This document shows positions 18,647 to 28,335 of a stretch of DNA of 64,000 nt, one piece after another (position 1 is the first letter of the stretch; each line of letters begins with the position of its first letter). Source of the stretch: Sulfitobacter faviae (lineage in GTDB: Bacteria > Pseudomonadota > Alphaproteobacteria > Rhodobacterales > Rhodobacteraceae); the NCBI RefSeq assembly GCF_029870955.1, contig NZ_PGFQ01000001.1:2046001-2110000 (forward strand), in the 5' to 3' direction. A model generated the notes under the pieces. It saw only the letters and a list, made by a program, of their open reading frames with translations, ran no database searches and was not told where the DNA came from. The translations under genes and the position numbers were made by a program.

Positions 18647-19409
18647 CCCGTTTCACCGAAGACGACCTGACCTGCGACGCTTTTCTGGGCGGCAAGCTGC
18701 ACCTCTGGCAGCCGCGCCGGGGGCGGGGCTATCGTGCCGGGGTGGACCCGGTTTTGCTGGCCGCGAGCATCGAGGCCAAGGCAGGGCAGAGCGTGCTGGA
18801 GCTTGGCTGCGGGGCCGGTGCGGCGGTGCTTTGTCTGGGGGCGCGGGTGCCGGGGCTGACGCTGACGGGTTGTGAGCTGCAACCCGCCTATGCCGAACTG
18901 GCGCGGCGCAATGGCGGCGCGGCGCTGGAGGTGGTGGAGGCCGATCTGACCGAGATGCCCCTGCATCTGCGCCAGCGACAATTTGACCACGTTCTTGCCA
19001 ATCCGCCCTACTTCGACCGGGCCGCTTCGGTCCAGTCCCGAGATCCGGGGCGCGAGACGGCCTTGGGCGAGGCGACACCGCTGCGACAATGGGTCCGCAC
19101 CGCCGCGCGGCGGATAAAGCCCAAGGGGCAGGCGCATTTTATCCATCGCGCCGAACGGCTGCCCGAGATTCTGGCGGCGCTGCCGCATGAGATGGGATCG
19201 GTCGAGGTGCTGCCGCTTGCGTCACGCGCGGGAAGGATGCCGGAGTTGATTCTCTTGCGTGCGCGCAAGAACGGACGCGGTGCTTTTCGGCTCTATCACA
19301 GCTTTGTCATGCACCGTGGCGCGCGGCATGAGGGGACGGCGATAGCTATGTGCCGGAAATCGAAGCGGTCCTGCGCCGGGGGGCGCCGCTGGTCTATCCT
19401 ACTTCTTAA
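18643..19409 (+). CDS. trmN6: TrmN6/YfiC-like tRNA(adenine-N6)-methyltransferase; frame broken near the C-terminus
   Basis: This SAM-dependent methyltransferase has the SAM motif VLELGCGAGAAVLCL near residue 53 and the N6-adenine catalytic motif NPPYF near residue 125, as in YfiC, which methylates A37 of tRNA1(Val). The frame slips at GGGG 19332-19335 (after RGARHEG). One added G gives DGDSYVPEIEAVLRRGAPL and a stop at 19409, for 255 residues. Without it the frame would read on into the next gene and fuse them falsely. The start is GTG 18643, overlapping the upstream stop. The tRNA target is inferred from the family. Confidence 0.85.
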
Positions 19410-19509
19410 GCGTTTCTTTACCAACTTCACCCCTATGCTGCGGTGCCGCGTGACTTGTGGGTCGCGCTGTGGTCCACTGAAATTCCACACACCAATCATG
19501 GAGGATTGT

Positions 19510-19674
19510 ATGGCTTTGAACGCACATCTGGACACCCTGAAGCGCAAGCATCAGGCGATGAGTGAGGCGGTGGAAACCGCGCAACGCGCCCCCGGTATGG
19601 ACGATTTGAAAGTGGCTTCCATGAAAAAGGAAAAACTGCGTTTGAAAGAGGAGATTAGCCGCCTGTCGAGCTGA
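19510..19674 (+). CDS. YdcH/DUF465 family small protein
   Basis: The product is 54 residues, starting MALNAHLDTLKRKHQAMSEA. It is a helical hairpin-like protein rich in Lys and Glu (MKKEKLRLKEEISRL), typical of the YdcH (DUF465) family. It has its own strong GGAGG site 7 bases upstream. Length-limited gene finding hides it inside the false extension of the preceding methyltransferase frame. A related small protein is at 63207-63431. Role is unknown. Confidence 0.85.
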   Translation: MALNAHLDTLKRKHQAMSEAVETAQRAPGMDDLKVASMKKEKLRLKEEISRLSS

Positions 19675-19780
19675 CCCTTACCGCGCAATGCGGCGTTTTT
19701 GATCGCTGTCGTTCCGCTTTGGCGGGGCGGCAGACTGGATGGCCAGTAAGTGCCGCATTCGGCTTTCATTTGTCGCATTA

Positions 19781-19810
19781 AAAAAGGCCAGTCTTGGGAA
19801 AAGACTGGCC
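19781..19810 (-). terminator. Intrinsic terminator after phaB
   Basis: The perfect 10-base stem GGCCAGTCTT (19786-19795) / AAGACTGGCC (19801-19810) has a five-base loop. On the minus strand it is followed by a T run (the A run 19780-19785 on the plus strand). It ends the phaA-phaB transcript. Confidence 0.9.
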
Positions 19811-19836
19811 CAATAAATTTCTAGAACATCCGCCCG

Positions 19837-20558
19837 TTAGACGACGAATTGCGCCCCATTGGCCGAGATCGTCGAGCCATTGATGAAACCGGCGTCGTCG
19901 GAGACGAGAAAGGCCACCGCACGGGCGATTTCTTCGGGCTCTCCCAAACGTCCGGCGGGGATCTGCGCGATGATGCTTTCACGGACCTTTTCGGGCACGG
20001 CCATGACCATATCGGTCGCGATATAGCCGGGGCAGATGGCATTGGCGGTGATGCCCGCGCGCGCGCCCTCTTGGGCCAATGACTTCACGATGCCCAGATC
20101 ACCCGCCTTGGTCGCGGCATAGTTCACCTGCGCGAACTGCCCCTTTTGCCCGTTGATCGAAGAGATCACGACAACGCGGCCGAACTTGCGTTCGCGCATG
20201 CCGGGCCAGACCGGGTGGATCGTGTTGAAGACGCCGGTCAGATTGGTGGCGATGACTTCATTCCACTGGTCGGGGGTCATCTTGTGAAAGGGCGCGTCGC
20301 GGGTGATGCCCGCATTGGCGACCACCACCTCGATGGGGCCAAGCTCGGCTTCGACCTGTTCGATCCCCGCTTTGGAGGCGTCGTAATCTGCCACGTTCCA
20401 TTTATAGGTCTTGATGCCGGTCTCTTCGGTGAATTTCGCGGCGGCTTCGTCATTGCCGGCATAGGTGGCGGCGACGGTATAGCCTTTGTTCTTCAGCGTG
20501 GTCGAAATGGCCGCGCCAATCCCGCGACTTCCCCGGTGACCAAAGCGATGCGTGACAT
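19837..20558 (-). CDS. phaB: Acetoacetyl-CoA reductase (PhaB); frame broken at the N-terminus
   Basis: PhaB reduces acetoacetyl-CoA to (R)-3-hydroxybutyryl-CoA with NADPH for PHB synthesis. This short-chain dehydrogenase has VANAGITRDAPF, the catalytic Ser in VVVISSINGQKGQF, the YxxxK pair in YAATKAGDLG and the PhaB-type end GSTISANGAQFVV. The start is ATG 20558 behind GAGGGAG. One base is missing in CCCC 20531-20534, which breaks the cofactor loop. One added base restores SRIALVTGGSRGIGAAI and a normal 240 residues. It lies 75 bases downstream of phaA on the same strand. Confidence 0.93.
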
Positions 20559-20633
20559 GTAATCCCTCCCTCAAGGTAATGTTCTTGCAAATGCATGTTT
20601 CGGCGCGCAAGAAAGTTGCGCGCCGATTTAGTC

Positions 20634-21809
20634 TTAGGGGCGCTCTAGGCACATGGCAACACCCATACCGCCGCCGATACACAGCGTCGCCAAACCTTTC
20701 TTGGCGTCACGGCGCTGCATTTCGAACAGCAGGGTGTTGAGCACCCGCGCGCCCGAGGCACCAATCGGGTGGCCAATGGCGATGGCACCGCCGTTGACGT
20801 TCACGATTTCCGGATCCCAGCCCATCTCCTTGTTCACGGCGCAGGCCTGCGCGGCGAAGGCTTCGTTGGCTTCCACCAGATCGAGGTCTTCGGGCGACCA
20901 ACCGGCTTTCTCCAGCGCTTTGCGCGAGGCATAGACGGGGCCAACGCCCATGATCGACGGGTCGAGACCGGCGGCGGCATAGGAGGCGATCCGCGCGAGC
21001 GGCTGAATGCCGCGCTTTTCGGCCTCATCCGCGCTCATCAGCAGTGCACCCGCCGCACCGTCGTTGATGCCCGAGGCATTGGCCGCGGTGACGGAGCCGT
21101 CCTTGGTGAAGGCCGGGCGCAGCTTCTGCATCGCTTCGATATTGGCGCCGTGGCGGATGTATTCGTCCTGATCGACAACCGTCTCGCCCTTGCGGGTCTT
21201 GATGGTGAAGGGAACGATCTCATCGGCGAATTTGCCAGCCTTCTGCGCGGCTTCGGCCTTGTTCTGCGAGGCGACGGCGAATTCGTCTTGCTGGTCGCGG
21301 CTGATCTGCCATTTCTCGGCCACGTTCTCGGCGGTTTGGCCCATGTGGTAGCCGTTGAACGCATCCCACAGGCCGTCGCGGATCATCGTGTCGATGAACT
21401 GCAGATCGCCCATTTTCTGGCCCGCGCGGAGGTTCTGCGCATGGGGGCTGAGGGTCATGTTCTCTTGCCCGCCAGCGGCCACGATATTCGCGTCACCCAG
21501 TTGGATATGCTGGGCCGCCAACGCCACGGCGCGCAGGCCCGAGCCGCAGACCTGGTTGATGCCCCAAGCCGCGCTCTCTTTCGGCAGCCCTGCGTTGATA
21601 TGCGCCTGACGCGCCGGGTTCTGACCTTGGGCGGCGGTCAGCACCTGCCCCAGAATGGTCTCGGAGACTTCGGACGGGTCCACCCCGGCGCGGGCCACCA
21701 GCTCTTTCAGAACGGCGGCACCAAGGTCATGGGCGGGCGTATTGGCGAACGCTCCGCCGAAACTGCCCACGGCGGTCCGGGCGGCGGATGCGATGACGAC
21801 ATTGGTCAT
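20634..21809 (-). CDS. phaA: Acetyl-CoA C-acetyltransferase (beta-ketothiolase, PhaA)
   Basis: PhaA condenses two acetyl-CoA to acetoacetyl-CoA, the first step of PHB synthesis. The 391-residue thiolase has the acyl-accepting Cys in [16 protein letters not shown] near residue 89, the [11 protein letters not shown] loop, NEAFAAQ, the His in [19 protein letters not shown] and the second Cys in [12 protein letters not shown] start at ATG 21809 ([15 protein letters not shown]) with GAGGAAA upstream; the longer frame adds 38 unlikely residues. It is followed by phaB in the usual order. Confidence 0.95.
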   Translation of the reverse strand: MTNVVIASAARTAVGSFGGAFANTPAHDLGAAVLKELVARAGVDPSEVSETILGQVLTAAQGQNPARQAHINAGLPKESAAWGINQVCGSGLRAVALAAQHIQLGDANIVAAGGQENMTLSPHAQNLRAGQKMGDLQFIDTMIRDGLWDAFNGYHMGQTAENVAEKWQISRDQQDEFAVASQNKAEAAQKAGKFADEIVPFTIKTRKGETVVDQDEYIRHGANIEAMQKLRPAFTKDGSVTAANASGINDGAAGALLMSADEAEKRGIQPLARIASYAAAGLDPSIMGVGPVYASRKALEKAGWSPEDLDLVEANEAFAAQACAVNKEMGWDPEIVNVNGGAIAIGHPIGASGARVLNTLLFEMQRRDAKKGLATLCIGGGMGVAMCLERP

Positions 21810-21972
21810 GATGTGACTTTCCTCTACCTTGTTGGGCGGGGGCACACCGACACGCGCCATCGTCGGGCGTGGGCGCTCCCGTCCCTCTGAGGTAGTGATA
21901 GCGGATGCGCTGCAATGCGGCAACTGAGCAGGCAGCCCGCCGCCGCAGCCCCGGCGGCCTGTCCGCGCTGGC

Positions 21973-22743
21973 TTAGCCGGTGGCGCGCACCCGGTCGAAA
22001 TTCAGCCACGGGGGCCGGGTGGTTGGCGCGGCGAAGTGGTAGCCTTGCAGGCAGTCGACGCCCATCTCGGTCAGCACCGCCGCATCGGCGGCGTTCTCGA
22101 CGCATTCGGCCACGGTTAACATGTCGAAATGCGTGGCGATGGACATCAGCGCGGCGGTCAGGGCACGGTTGTCGGGGTTGGTGGCGATGCCGCGGATGAA
22201 CTGCCCATCAAGCTTCAGGACATCAAAGTAGAAATCCTTGAAATAGCGGATCGCCGTTTGCCCCGCCCCGAAATCATCCATGGCAAAGCAGATGCCGTGG
22301 GGCTGCAATTGGTTCATGAAGCTTGTCACCAGTTCCGGCACCATCATGGCCGAGCTTTCCGTGATCTCAAGGATCAGCCGTTCGCCCAAGGTGGCATCGC
22401 GGGCCAGCCAGTGGCGCAAGACGCGAGTCCATTCCTGATACCCGATGGAGCGGGCGGACATATTGATCGACAGCCGCAGGCCGGGATGGTGGTGCAGCGC
22501 GTTCAGCCCAAGACGCAGGGCCAGAACATCCACCTGCCGCCCGGTATCCGTGTCCTCGATCGCGGGCATGAAATCCTTGGCCGGAATCACGCGGCCCGTG
22601 GGATCAAGCAGGCGGATCAGCCCCTCGTGAAAGGCAACATTTGTCGGATTGCTGGCCAGCATGACGGGCTGGAACGCCAGCAGCGTTTGGCGATGGGCCA
22701 CGGCCTCGCGCACCATTTCAAGCGTTGCGGCATCGCGCTGCAT
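21973..22743 (-). CDS. EAL-domain protein, predicted cyclic-di-GMP phosphodiesterase
   Basis: This single EAL domain of about 257 residues has no membrane segment. The signature reads EGLIRL in place of EALVR. The acidic and metal-site residues are otherwise present: [38 protein letters not shown] and LQGYHF. Activity is therefore plausible. The start is uncertain. ATG 22743 is clear, but the in-frame sequence upstream (SPGGDSPLNHAV) looks coding. A GTG at 22814 would connect if one base is missing in CCCC 22767-22770. It lies downstream of tag's divergent region and 163 bases upstream of phaA. Confidence 0.85.
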   Translation of the reverse strand: MQRDAATLEMVREAVAHRQTLLAFQPVMLASNPTNVAFHEGLIRLLDPTGRVIPAKDFMPAIEDTDTGRQVDVLALRLGLNALHHHPGLRLSINMSARSIGYQEWTRVLRHWLARDATLGERLILEITESSAMMVPELVTSFMNQLQPHGICFAMDDFGAGQTAIRYFKDFYFDVLKLDGQFIRGIATNPDNRALTAALMSIATHFDMLTVAECVENAADAAVLTEMGVDCLQGYHFAAPTTRPPWLNFDRVRATG

Positions 22744-22918
22744 CACCGCATGATTCAGCGGGCTGTCCCCACCGGGGGAACGTCGGCGAAAGGGCGTTGG
22801 AATCGACGGGGCACGGCGGTACTCTCTTGCTGTCCTGCGATTGGTATGGGCGCAAAGGTGATAATACGGTCTTAATCAGCGGCGATTTCCGCGGTGGATC
22901 GCGCAGAGGGGGCCGAAG

Positions 22919-23488
22919 ATGCAGCGCTGTGACTGGGCCGGGGATGACCCGATTTACCAAGCTTACCATGACACCGAATGGGGCGTGCCCGAATACGACA
23001 GCCGCGCGCTTTGGGAGAAGCTGATCCTTGACGGGTTTCAGGCGGGGCTGAGCTGGATCACGATCCTTAAAAAACGCGATAATTTCCGTGCGGCCTTTGC
23101 CGGGTTCGATCCACACCAGATTGCTGAATGGGGCGAGGCGGATGTGCTGCGCCTGCTGGGTGATCCGGGCATCATCCGCCACCGGGGCAAGATCGAGGCC
23201 GCCATCACCAACGCCCGCGCATGGCAGGAGTTGGAGGTGCGCGAGGGGTTCGACGCCTTCATGTGGCGCTATGTTGATGGCAAACCGCTGCAAAACCGCT
23301 TTGCCACACAGGCCGAGGTGCCGCCGAAGACCGCCTTGTCCGAGCAGGTGAGCAAAGACCTGAAGAAAGCCGGTTTCAAATTCTGCGGGCCGACGATCAC
23401 CTATGCCTGGATGGAGGCCTGCGGGCTGGTGAACGATCATATCCTGACCTGTCACCGCCACGCGCCCTGTGCTGCGATGGCACGGTAG
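22919..23488 (+). CDS. tag: DNA-3-methyladenine glycosylase I (Tag)
   Basis: Tag excises 3-methyladenine from alkylated DNA. The 189-residue protein carries the zinc ligands Cys4 and His17 (RCDWAGDDPIYQAYHDTEWG) and a C-terminal HILTCHRH, plus QAGLSWITILKKRDNFR and IIRHRGKIEAAITNA. By alignment from memory to E. coli Tag, the base-contacting Glu38 is Asp here (LILDGFQAG). The start is ATG 22919. It diverges from the EAL gene. Confidence 0.93.
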   Translation: MQRCDWAGDDPIYQAYHDTEWGVPEYDSRALWEKLILDGFQAGLSWITILKKRDNFRAAFAGFDPHQIAEWGEADVLRLLGDPGIIRHRGKIEAAITNARAWQELEVREGFDAFMWRYVDGKPLQNRFATQAEVPPKTALSEQVSKDLKKAGFKFCGPTITYAWMEACGLVNDHILTCHRHAPCAAMAR

Positions 23489-23523
23489 GGGCGGGGCGGA
23501 TCAAATTCGCCGAAAATCCCCCG

Positions 23524-23551
23524 TTGACTCCCCGCCATGGCCCCGTATAAG
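23524..23551 (+). promoter_or_regulatory. Sigma-70-type promoter of rpsD
   Basis: TTGACT (23524-23529) and TATAAG (23546-23551) are separated by 16 bases. Transcription would start near 23558, leaving a leader of about 100 bases before rpsD. Confidence 0.5.
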
Positions 23552-23585
23552 CGCCCCTTCATTGGTGTTGGTGGACCCGCAAGGG

Positions 23586-23640
23586 GAAGCCTGTCGGGCT
23601 TCGGCCAAAGGACAACGCCCTTTACCGCCCCTCGGGGCCT
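23586..23640 (+). promoter_or_regulatory. Structured leader in front of rpsD (three consecutive hairpins)
   Basis: Three small stems sit between the promoter and the ribosome site. GAAGCC (23586-23591) pairs with GGCTTC (23597-23602). AAAGG (23607-23611) pairs with CCTTT (23619-23623). GCCC (23627-23630) pairs with GGGC (23635-23638). The AAGGAG site is at 23645-23650. S4 autoregulates its own operon in other bacteria, so this may be an S4 target, but no known leader family is recognised. Confidence 0.3.
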
Positions 23641-23657
23641 TATAAAGGAGATCAGCC

Positions 23658-24278
23658 GTGACAAAACGCACAGCTGCCAAGCACAAACTAGACCGCCGTA
23701 TGGGCGAAAACATCTGGGGTCGTCCGAAGTCCCCGGTGAACCGTCGTGAATACGGCCCCGGCCAGCACGGCCAGCGCCGCAAGGGCAAAATGTCGGACTT
23801 CGGCATTCAGCTGCGTGCCAAGCAGAAGCTCAAAGGCTACTACGGCGACCTGACCGAGAAGCAGTTCCGTCGCATCTTCGGCGAAGCCGAGCGCGTCAAG
23901 GGCGACACCGGTGAAAACCTGATCGGCCTGCTGGAGCGCCGTCTGGACGCCGTTGTTTACCGCGCCAAATTCGTGCCGACCGTTTTCGCCGCACGCCAGT
24001 TCGTGAACCACGGCCACGTCAAAGTGAACGGCCGCAAGGTCAACATCCCCTCCTACCGCGTGAAAGAGGGTGACGTGATCGAAGTGCGTGACCGTTCCAA
24101 GCAGCTGACCTCGGTTCTCGAAGCCGTGCAACTGCCCGAGCGTGACGTGCCGGACTACCTTGAGTGCGACCACTCAAAAATGACCGCGACTTTCGTGCGC
24201 ACACCGAGCCTCGGCGACGTGCCGTATCCGGTTGTGATGGAGCCGAACCTCGTCGTGGAATTCTACGCGAAGAACTAA
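23658..24278 (+). CDS. rpsD: 30S ribosomal protein S4
   Basis: S4 nucleates assembly of the 30S body by binding 16S rRNA. The 206-residue protein begins with GTG 23658 behind AAGGAG. The N-terminal [29 protein letters not shown] segment and the S4 RNA-binding domain ([19 protein letters not shown] and [20 protein letters not shown]) are as expected. It is transcribed alone, with its own promoter and a terminator directly after, and is not inside an rpsM-rpsK-rpoA operon. Confidence 0.97.
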   Translation: MTKRTAAKHKLDRRMGENIWGRPKSPVNRREYGPGQHGQRRKGKMSDFGIQLRAKQKLKGYYGDLTEKQFRRIFGEAERVKGDTGENLIGLLERRLDAVVYRAKFVPTVFAARQFVNHGHVKVNGRKVNIPSYRVKEGDVIEVRDRSKQLTSVLEAVQLPERDVPDYLECDHSKMTATFVRTPSLGDVPYPVVMEPNLVVEFYAKN

Positions 24279-24300
24279 GCTTCTTCGCCTGTCGAATGCC

Positions 24301-24340
24301 AAAGGCCGCGTGGTGCAAACCGCGCGGCCTTTTCTTTTTG
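24301..24340 (+). terminator. Intrinsic terminator after rpsD
   Basis: AAAGGCCGCG (24301-24310) pairs with CGCGGCCTTT (24323-24332). The loop is 12 bases and the 3' arm runs into TTTTCTTTTT. Confidence 0.85.
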
Positions 24341-24460
24341 CGCAGAGGGGCGGGCAGCAGGGCAACAGCCTGTCCGCTGGCGCCGCGGATGCAGAATGAT
24401 TCTGGCATCACCGCGACACCCCCGATAGAAGGGCGGCAGTAGCGTGAGGATGAGAGCGAG

Positions 24461-25543
24461 ATGACACAGATCGCACCGCAACCGGGCATTATGGAGATCG
24501 ACCTTTATCAAGGGGGTGCGGCGCATGTCGCGGGCCTTGAGAATGTGGTCAAGCTCAGCTCGAACGAGAACCCGCTAGGGCCCAGCCCCGCCGCCGTCGA
24601 AGCCTATCGCCGCGCGGCCTATGACCTGCATCGCTACCCATCCTCCGACCATAGCGCCCTGCGCGCCGCCATTGCCGAGGTTCTGGACCTCGATGCCGAG
24701 CGGATCATCTGCGGCGCGGGCTCGGATGAGATCATCGCCTTCCTCTGCCAAGCCTATGCCGGCCCGGGCACCGAGGTGGTGCACACCGAGCACGGCTTTG
24801 CCATGTACCGCATCTCGGCCCTCGCCGCGGGCGCGACGCCCGTCGAGGTGCCCGAGCGTGAGCGGGTGACCGATGTCGATGCCATCCTCGCCGCCTGCAC
24901 CGAGGCGACGCGGCTGGTGTTCATCGCCAACCCCAACAACCCCACCGGCACGATGATCGGTCTGGCCGAGCTTGAACGTCTGGCCGAGGCGCTGCCGCCG
25001 CAGGCGCTTCTGGTGCTCGACGGGGCCTATGCCGAATATGTCGAGGGCTATGACGGTGGTGCCGCACTTGTCGACCGGCGCGACAATGTGGTGATGACGC
25101 GCACTTTCTCCAAGCTCTATGGGCTGGGCGGGCTGCGCATTGGCTGGGGTTATGGGCCGGGCCATGTGATCGACGTGCTGAACCGGGTACGCGGCCCGTT
25201 CAACCTGTCGCAGGCCGCGCTCAACGCCGCCGAGGCGGCGATGCGTGACCGCGCCTATACCGACCATTGCCGCGCCGAGAACGCCCGCTGGCGCACCTGG
25301 CTGGCCGATGCGCTGGCCGAGATCGGCGTGCCCTCGGACGTCTCGCTCGCCAATTTCGTGCTGGCCCGCTTCGCCAATCAGGCGGAGGCCGAGGCCTGCG
25401 ACGACTACCTCAAGACCCAAGGGCTGATCGTGCGCCGGGTGGCGGGCTACAACCTGCCCAACTGTCTGCGCATCACCGTGGGCGATGAGAGCGCCTGCCG
25501 CCGCGTCGTCCATGCCGTGCGGCAGTTCAAAGGGGGTAACTGA
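24461..25543 (+). CDS. hisC: Histidinol-phosphate aminotransferase
   Basis: This PLP enzyme of fold type I transfers an amino group between glutamate and imidazole-acetol phosphate in histidine synthesis; related enzymes also act on aromatic amino acids. The motifs are [12 protein letters not shown] near residue 32, [11 protein letters not shown] near 151, the PLP Lys in [17 protein letters not shown] near 215 and [14 protein letters not shown] near the end. It is 360 residues. The stop overlaps the next start by 1 base (TGATG). Pairing with a TyrA-like gene suggests a role in tyrosine or phenylalanine synthesis as well. Confidence 0.93.
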   Translation: MTQIAPQPGIMEIDLYQGGAAHVAGLENVVKLSSNENPLGPSPAAVEAYRRAAYDLHRYPSSDHSALRAAIAEVLDLDAERIICGAGSDEIIAFLCQAYAGPGTEVVHTEHGFAMYRISALAAGATPVEVPERERVTDVDAILAACTEATRLVFIANPNNPTGTMIGLAELERLAEALPPQALLVLDGAYAEYVEGYDGGAALVDRRDNVVMTRTFSKLYGLGGLRIGWGYGPGHVIDVLNRVRGPFNLSQAALNAAEAAMRDRAYTDHCRAENARWRTWLADALAEIGVPSDVSLANFVLARFANQAEAEACDDYLKTQGLIVRRVAGYNLPNCLRITVGDESACRRVVHAVRQFKGGN

Positions 25544-26463
25544 TGGCGCAGGTCTATGACAGGGTCGCCCTGATCGGGTTGGGGCTGATCGCCTCCTCGC
25601 TGTTCTGGGCGATGAAGCGCGGCGGTCTGGCGGGCGAAGTCACTGGCTATGCCCGCAGCGACGAGACCCGCGCCACGGCGCGTGAAATCGGGCTTTGCGA
25701 CCGGGTCTGCGACAGTGCTGCTGAGGCCGTCGCGGGCGCCGATCTGGTGGTGCTCTGCGTGCCGGTGGGCGTCATGGGCGCCGTGGCCGCCGAGATCGCA
25801 CCGCATTTGGCGCCGGGTGCCACGGTGACGGATGTGGGTTCGGTCAAGGCCGACGTGATCGCGCAGGTCGGGCCGTATCTGCCCGACGGTGTGCACTTCA
25901 TCCCCGGCCACCCGCTGGCGGGGACCGAGCATTCCGGCCCGCGCAGCGGCTTTGCCGAGCTCTTCGACAACCGCTGGTGCCTGCTGGTCCCCGTGGAAGG
26001 CACCGACAAGGACGCCATCGCGCGGCTCCGCGCGCTCTGGGAAGGGGCGGGCGCCAATGTTGAGGAGATGGACGCCGAGCATCACGATCTGGTGCTGGCC
26101 GTCACCTCCCACGCGCCGCACCTCATCGCCTATACGATGGTGGGCGTGGCCGACGATCTGCGCCGGGTGACCGACAGCGAGGTGATCAAGTATTCCGCCG
26201 CCGGTTTCCGCGACTTCACCCGGATCGCGGCAAGTGACCCGACAATGTGGCGCGATGTCTTTCTGACCAACAAGGACGCGACGCTGGAAATCCTTGGCCG
26301 TTTCACCGAAGAGCTTTTCGCCCTGCAACGCGCCATTCGGACCGGCGACGGCGATCATCTGCACGCCTATTTCACCCGCACCCGCGCGATCCGGCGCGGC
26401 ATTATCGAGGCGGGGCAGGATACCGACGCGCCCGATTTTGGCCGGGGCGCGCCCAAGTCGTGA
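25543..26463 (+). CDS. Prephenate/arogenate dehydrogenase family protein
   Basis: The enzyme oxidatively decarboxylates prephenate or arogenate on the way to tyrosine. The 306-residue protein has a Rossmann start (RVALIGLGLIASSLFWAMKRGG), DVGSVKADVIAQV, and HFIPGHPLAGTEHSGPRSG with the catalytic His region. The helical dimer domain has SHAPHLIAYTMVG and SAAGFRDFTRIAASDP. No chorismate mutase or ACT domain is present. It is coupled to hisC by TGATG, and its own stop overlaps the GTG of the next gene. Confidence 0.92.
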   Translation: MAQVYDRVALIGLGLIASSLFWAMKRGGLAGEVTGYARSDETRATAREIGLCDRVCDSAAEAVAGADLVVLCVPVGVMGAVAAEIAPHLAPGATVTDVGSVKADVIAQVGPYLPDGVHFIPGHPLAGTEHSGPRSGFAELFDNRWCLLVPVEGTDKDAIARLRALWEGAGANVEEMDAEHHDLVLAVTSHAPHLIAYTMVGVADDLRRVTDSEVIKYSAAGFRDFTRIAASDPTMWRDVFLTNKDATLEILGRFTEELFALQRAIRTGDGDHLHAYFTRTRAIRRGIIEAGQDTDAPDFGRGAPKS

Positions 26464-27254
26464 CGGGCTGGGCTGTCCTGCCGCTGATCATGCTGGGGCA
26501 AATTGCCCTGGCTGCGGGGCCGGACAGTTCTGAGCGGCCCGTGGCGCGTCAGCAGGGGGATAGCTTGCGGGTGAGCGTCGCCCCCGGCGGCGCGATCGCC
26601 CCGCCCGAACGTGATCCCGTCGCCCGTGCCGCCGCCGAGGGCGGGCAGGGGATGAAAGCATCGCTCCGTCCCACCCTGCGCAGCGCCAAGGTCGAACAGG
26701 CCGCCCGTGCTCGCCAGCGGATGTTGGCCAAGGGCGCGGTCTGCGGTGATCTGGCAATTCAGGGCAAGCGGGTAGGCCGGGTGGCGGGCCGGATCAACGG
26801 TTGCGGGATTGAGGATGCGGTCAAAGTCCGCTCGGTCTCGGGCATCCGGCTTAGCACCGCGGCGGTGATGGATTGCACCACGGCAAAGGCGCTGAACACA
26901 TGGGTGCGCCAATCGGCGGTGCCTGCTTTGGCGGGGCAGGGCGGCGGGCTGAAGGAGCTCAAGGTCGCCGCGCATTACGCCTGTCGGACGCGGAACAACC
27001 GCAAGGGCGGTAAGATTTCCGAACATGGCAAGGGCCGCGCGATCGACATTTCCGGGTTTGAACTGGCGGACGGCAGCACGATCAGCCTGCTGAAGGGCTG
27101 GCGCGCGCGGCGCAGCAGCGCGGCTTTGCGCCGGATGCATCGGGGTGCCTGCGGGCCGTTTGGCACGGTGCTGGGGCCAGAGGCGGACCGCTTTCACCAA
27201 GACCACTTTCACTTCGACACGGCGCGCTATCGCAGTGGTAGCTACTGCCGCTAA
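26460..27254 (+). CDS. Extensin-like (M15-type) exported protein
   Basis: GTG 26460 overlaps the previous stop (GTGA) and opens a signal peptide (TGWAVLPLIMLGQIALAAG). After a low-complexity stretch, the conserved domain (about 95-264) has AVCGDLAIQGKRVG, CTTAKALNTWV, the metal-site pattern SEHGKGRAIDISGF and the terminal HQDHFHFDTARY. These His and Asp positions match the zinc sites of D-Ala-D-Ala carboxypeptidase-like folds, so a cell-wall role is likely. Four or more Cys residues suggest disulfides. Length is 264 residues. Confidence 0.85.
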   Translation: MTGWAVLPLIMLGQIALAAGPDSSERPVARQQGDSLRVSVAPGGAIAPPERDPVARAAAEGGQGMKASLRPTLRSAKVEQAARARQRMLAKGAVCGDLAIQGKRVGRVAGRINGCGIEDAVKVRSVSGIRLSTAAVMDCTTAKALNTWVRQSAVPALAGQGGGLKELKVAAHYACRTRNNRKGGKISEHGKGRAIDISGFELADGSTISLLKGWRARRSSAALRRMHRGACGPFGTVLGPEADRFHQDHFHFDTARYRSGSYCR

Positions 27255-27261
27255 GCGGCCG

Positions 27262-28269
27262 TTAGGGCTGGATCAACCGCGGCGCGGGGCCAAGCGGGAT
27301 CCCCGCCAGCATCATCTGACCATCCGTAAAGATCAGGTCGAGGTCCAATCCGCCCGGCGTGCCGCCCCGCGCTTCCAACAGCCGCAGCATGGTGTCGACC
27401 TGCCCGCGCATCGACGGTGGCAGAAAGCCCGCACGTTCGCCCGCGTCCAGCAGTTTGGTCCAATTGGTGACCCGCAGGCTCAGCACCCCATCGGGAATGC
27501 CCGCGGGGTCAAAGGTGAGCGCCCCCTCGGCGCCCAAAGCCACCTCGCCCCAAGCGGCATCCACATTCTCAACCGTCAGCGCGTCGATCTGCGGCAGGGT
27601 GCCTGCCATCGCGCTGTGCCGGTCCAGCGGGCGGGCAAAGGTTACGGCCATCCGCGCCGAGAGGATCGGCTGCCCACCGGGCTGGCCCGCGCCATCGCCC
27701 AAAACCTTGCGTAGCAAGGGGCCGGGGGTGATGCCGCCGGGCAGCAGCGCGATGGCATAATCCCGCGCCGCACTGCCCGATTGCGCGATCCGCATCCGCG
27801 GCTCTTCGGCCTCCAGCAGCAGCCCGTCGGGGCCGTCGACCTCAAGATGCGTGCTGCGAAGCGCCATCGCCTCCAGCTGAAGCGAGGTGCCGGGATGCAG
27901 TTCCAGATCGGCGCGCAGGTCGCGCATCTTTAGCGTTAGGGGTAGGGCGCCTGCGGGCAGGTCTGCAACTGCAACGGGCGCGCGGGCGGAGAGATCTCCG
28001 GGCCACCAGACCGGGGCGGAGAGATCAAGCTGCGGGGCTTCGAATGCCAGACCGCGGGCCGGGTCTGCCACGGCAAACCCGCTCAGCCGGTTTTGCAAGG
28101 ACAGGGGAAAGCCCGCTTTGTCGATCTCTTTGAGCGTCACCTCCCAACCCGCCGCGCGGCGGGTGTCGAGCAGGCGGGTCAGGGTGCTTTGCATCTGCGT
28201 CGTGGCGGCAGCCCACCACGCACCCCAAAGTGCGGCGAGCACAATCAGCAGCCAAACCAATTTCCGCAT
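27262..28269 (-). CDS. DUF2125 domain-containing protein
   Basis: The 335-residue protein has a single N-terminal signal anchor (MRKLVWLLIVLAALWGAWWAAA). The mature part is beta-rich, with GWEVTLKEIDKAGFPLSLQN and LGAEGALTFDPAGIPDG patterns. I recognise the DUF2125 family, conserved in Alphaproteobacteria. The repeated beta pattern resembles AsmA-like or lipid-transfer-like proteins, but that is inference. It is convergent with the extensin-like gene, 7 bases apart, and divergent from chaC. Confidence 0.82.
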   Translation of the reverse strand: MRKLVWLLIVLAALWGAWWAAATTQMQSTLTRLLDTRRAAGWEVTLKEIDKAGFPLSLQNRLSGFAVADPARGLAFEAPQLDLSAPVWWPGDLSARAPVAVADLPAGALPLTLKMRDLRADLELHPGTSLQLEAMALRSTHLEVDGPDGLLLEAEEPRMRIAQSGSAARDYAIALLPGGITPGPLLRKVLGDGAGQPGGQPILSARMAVTFARPLDRHSAMAGTLPQIDALTVENVDAAWGEVALGAEGALTFDPAGIPDGVLSLRVTNWTKLLDAGERAGFLPPSMRGQVDTMLRLLEARGGTPGGLDLDLIFTDGQMMLAGIPLGPAPRLIQP

Positions 28270-28335
28270 TTCGATAGCCCTTCAAATCGTGCTTCAGATG
28301 CGGTTTACCGAAGGCCAGCAGAAAGGACCAGCAGG

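Noticed and set aside
18643-19674. A methyltransferase fused to a YdcH-like domain
   Set aside because: The link segment is out-of-frame sequence after a lost G. The YdcH-like gene has its own ribosome site and ATG at 19510.
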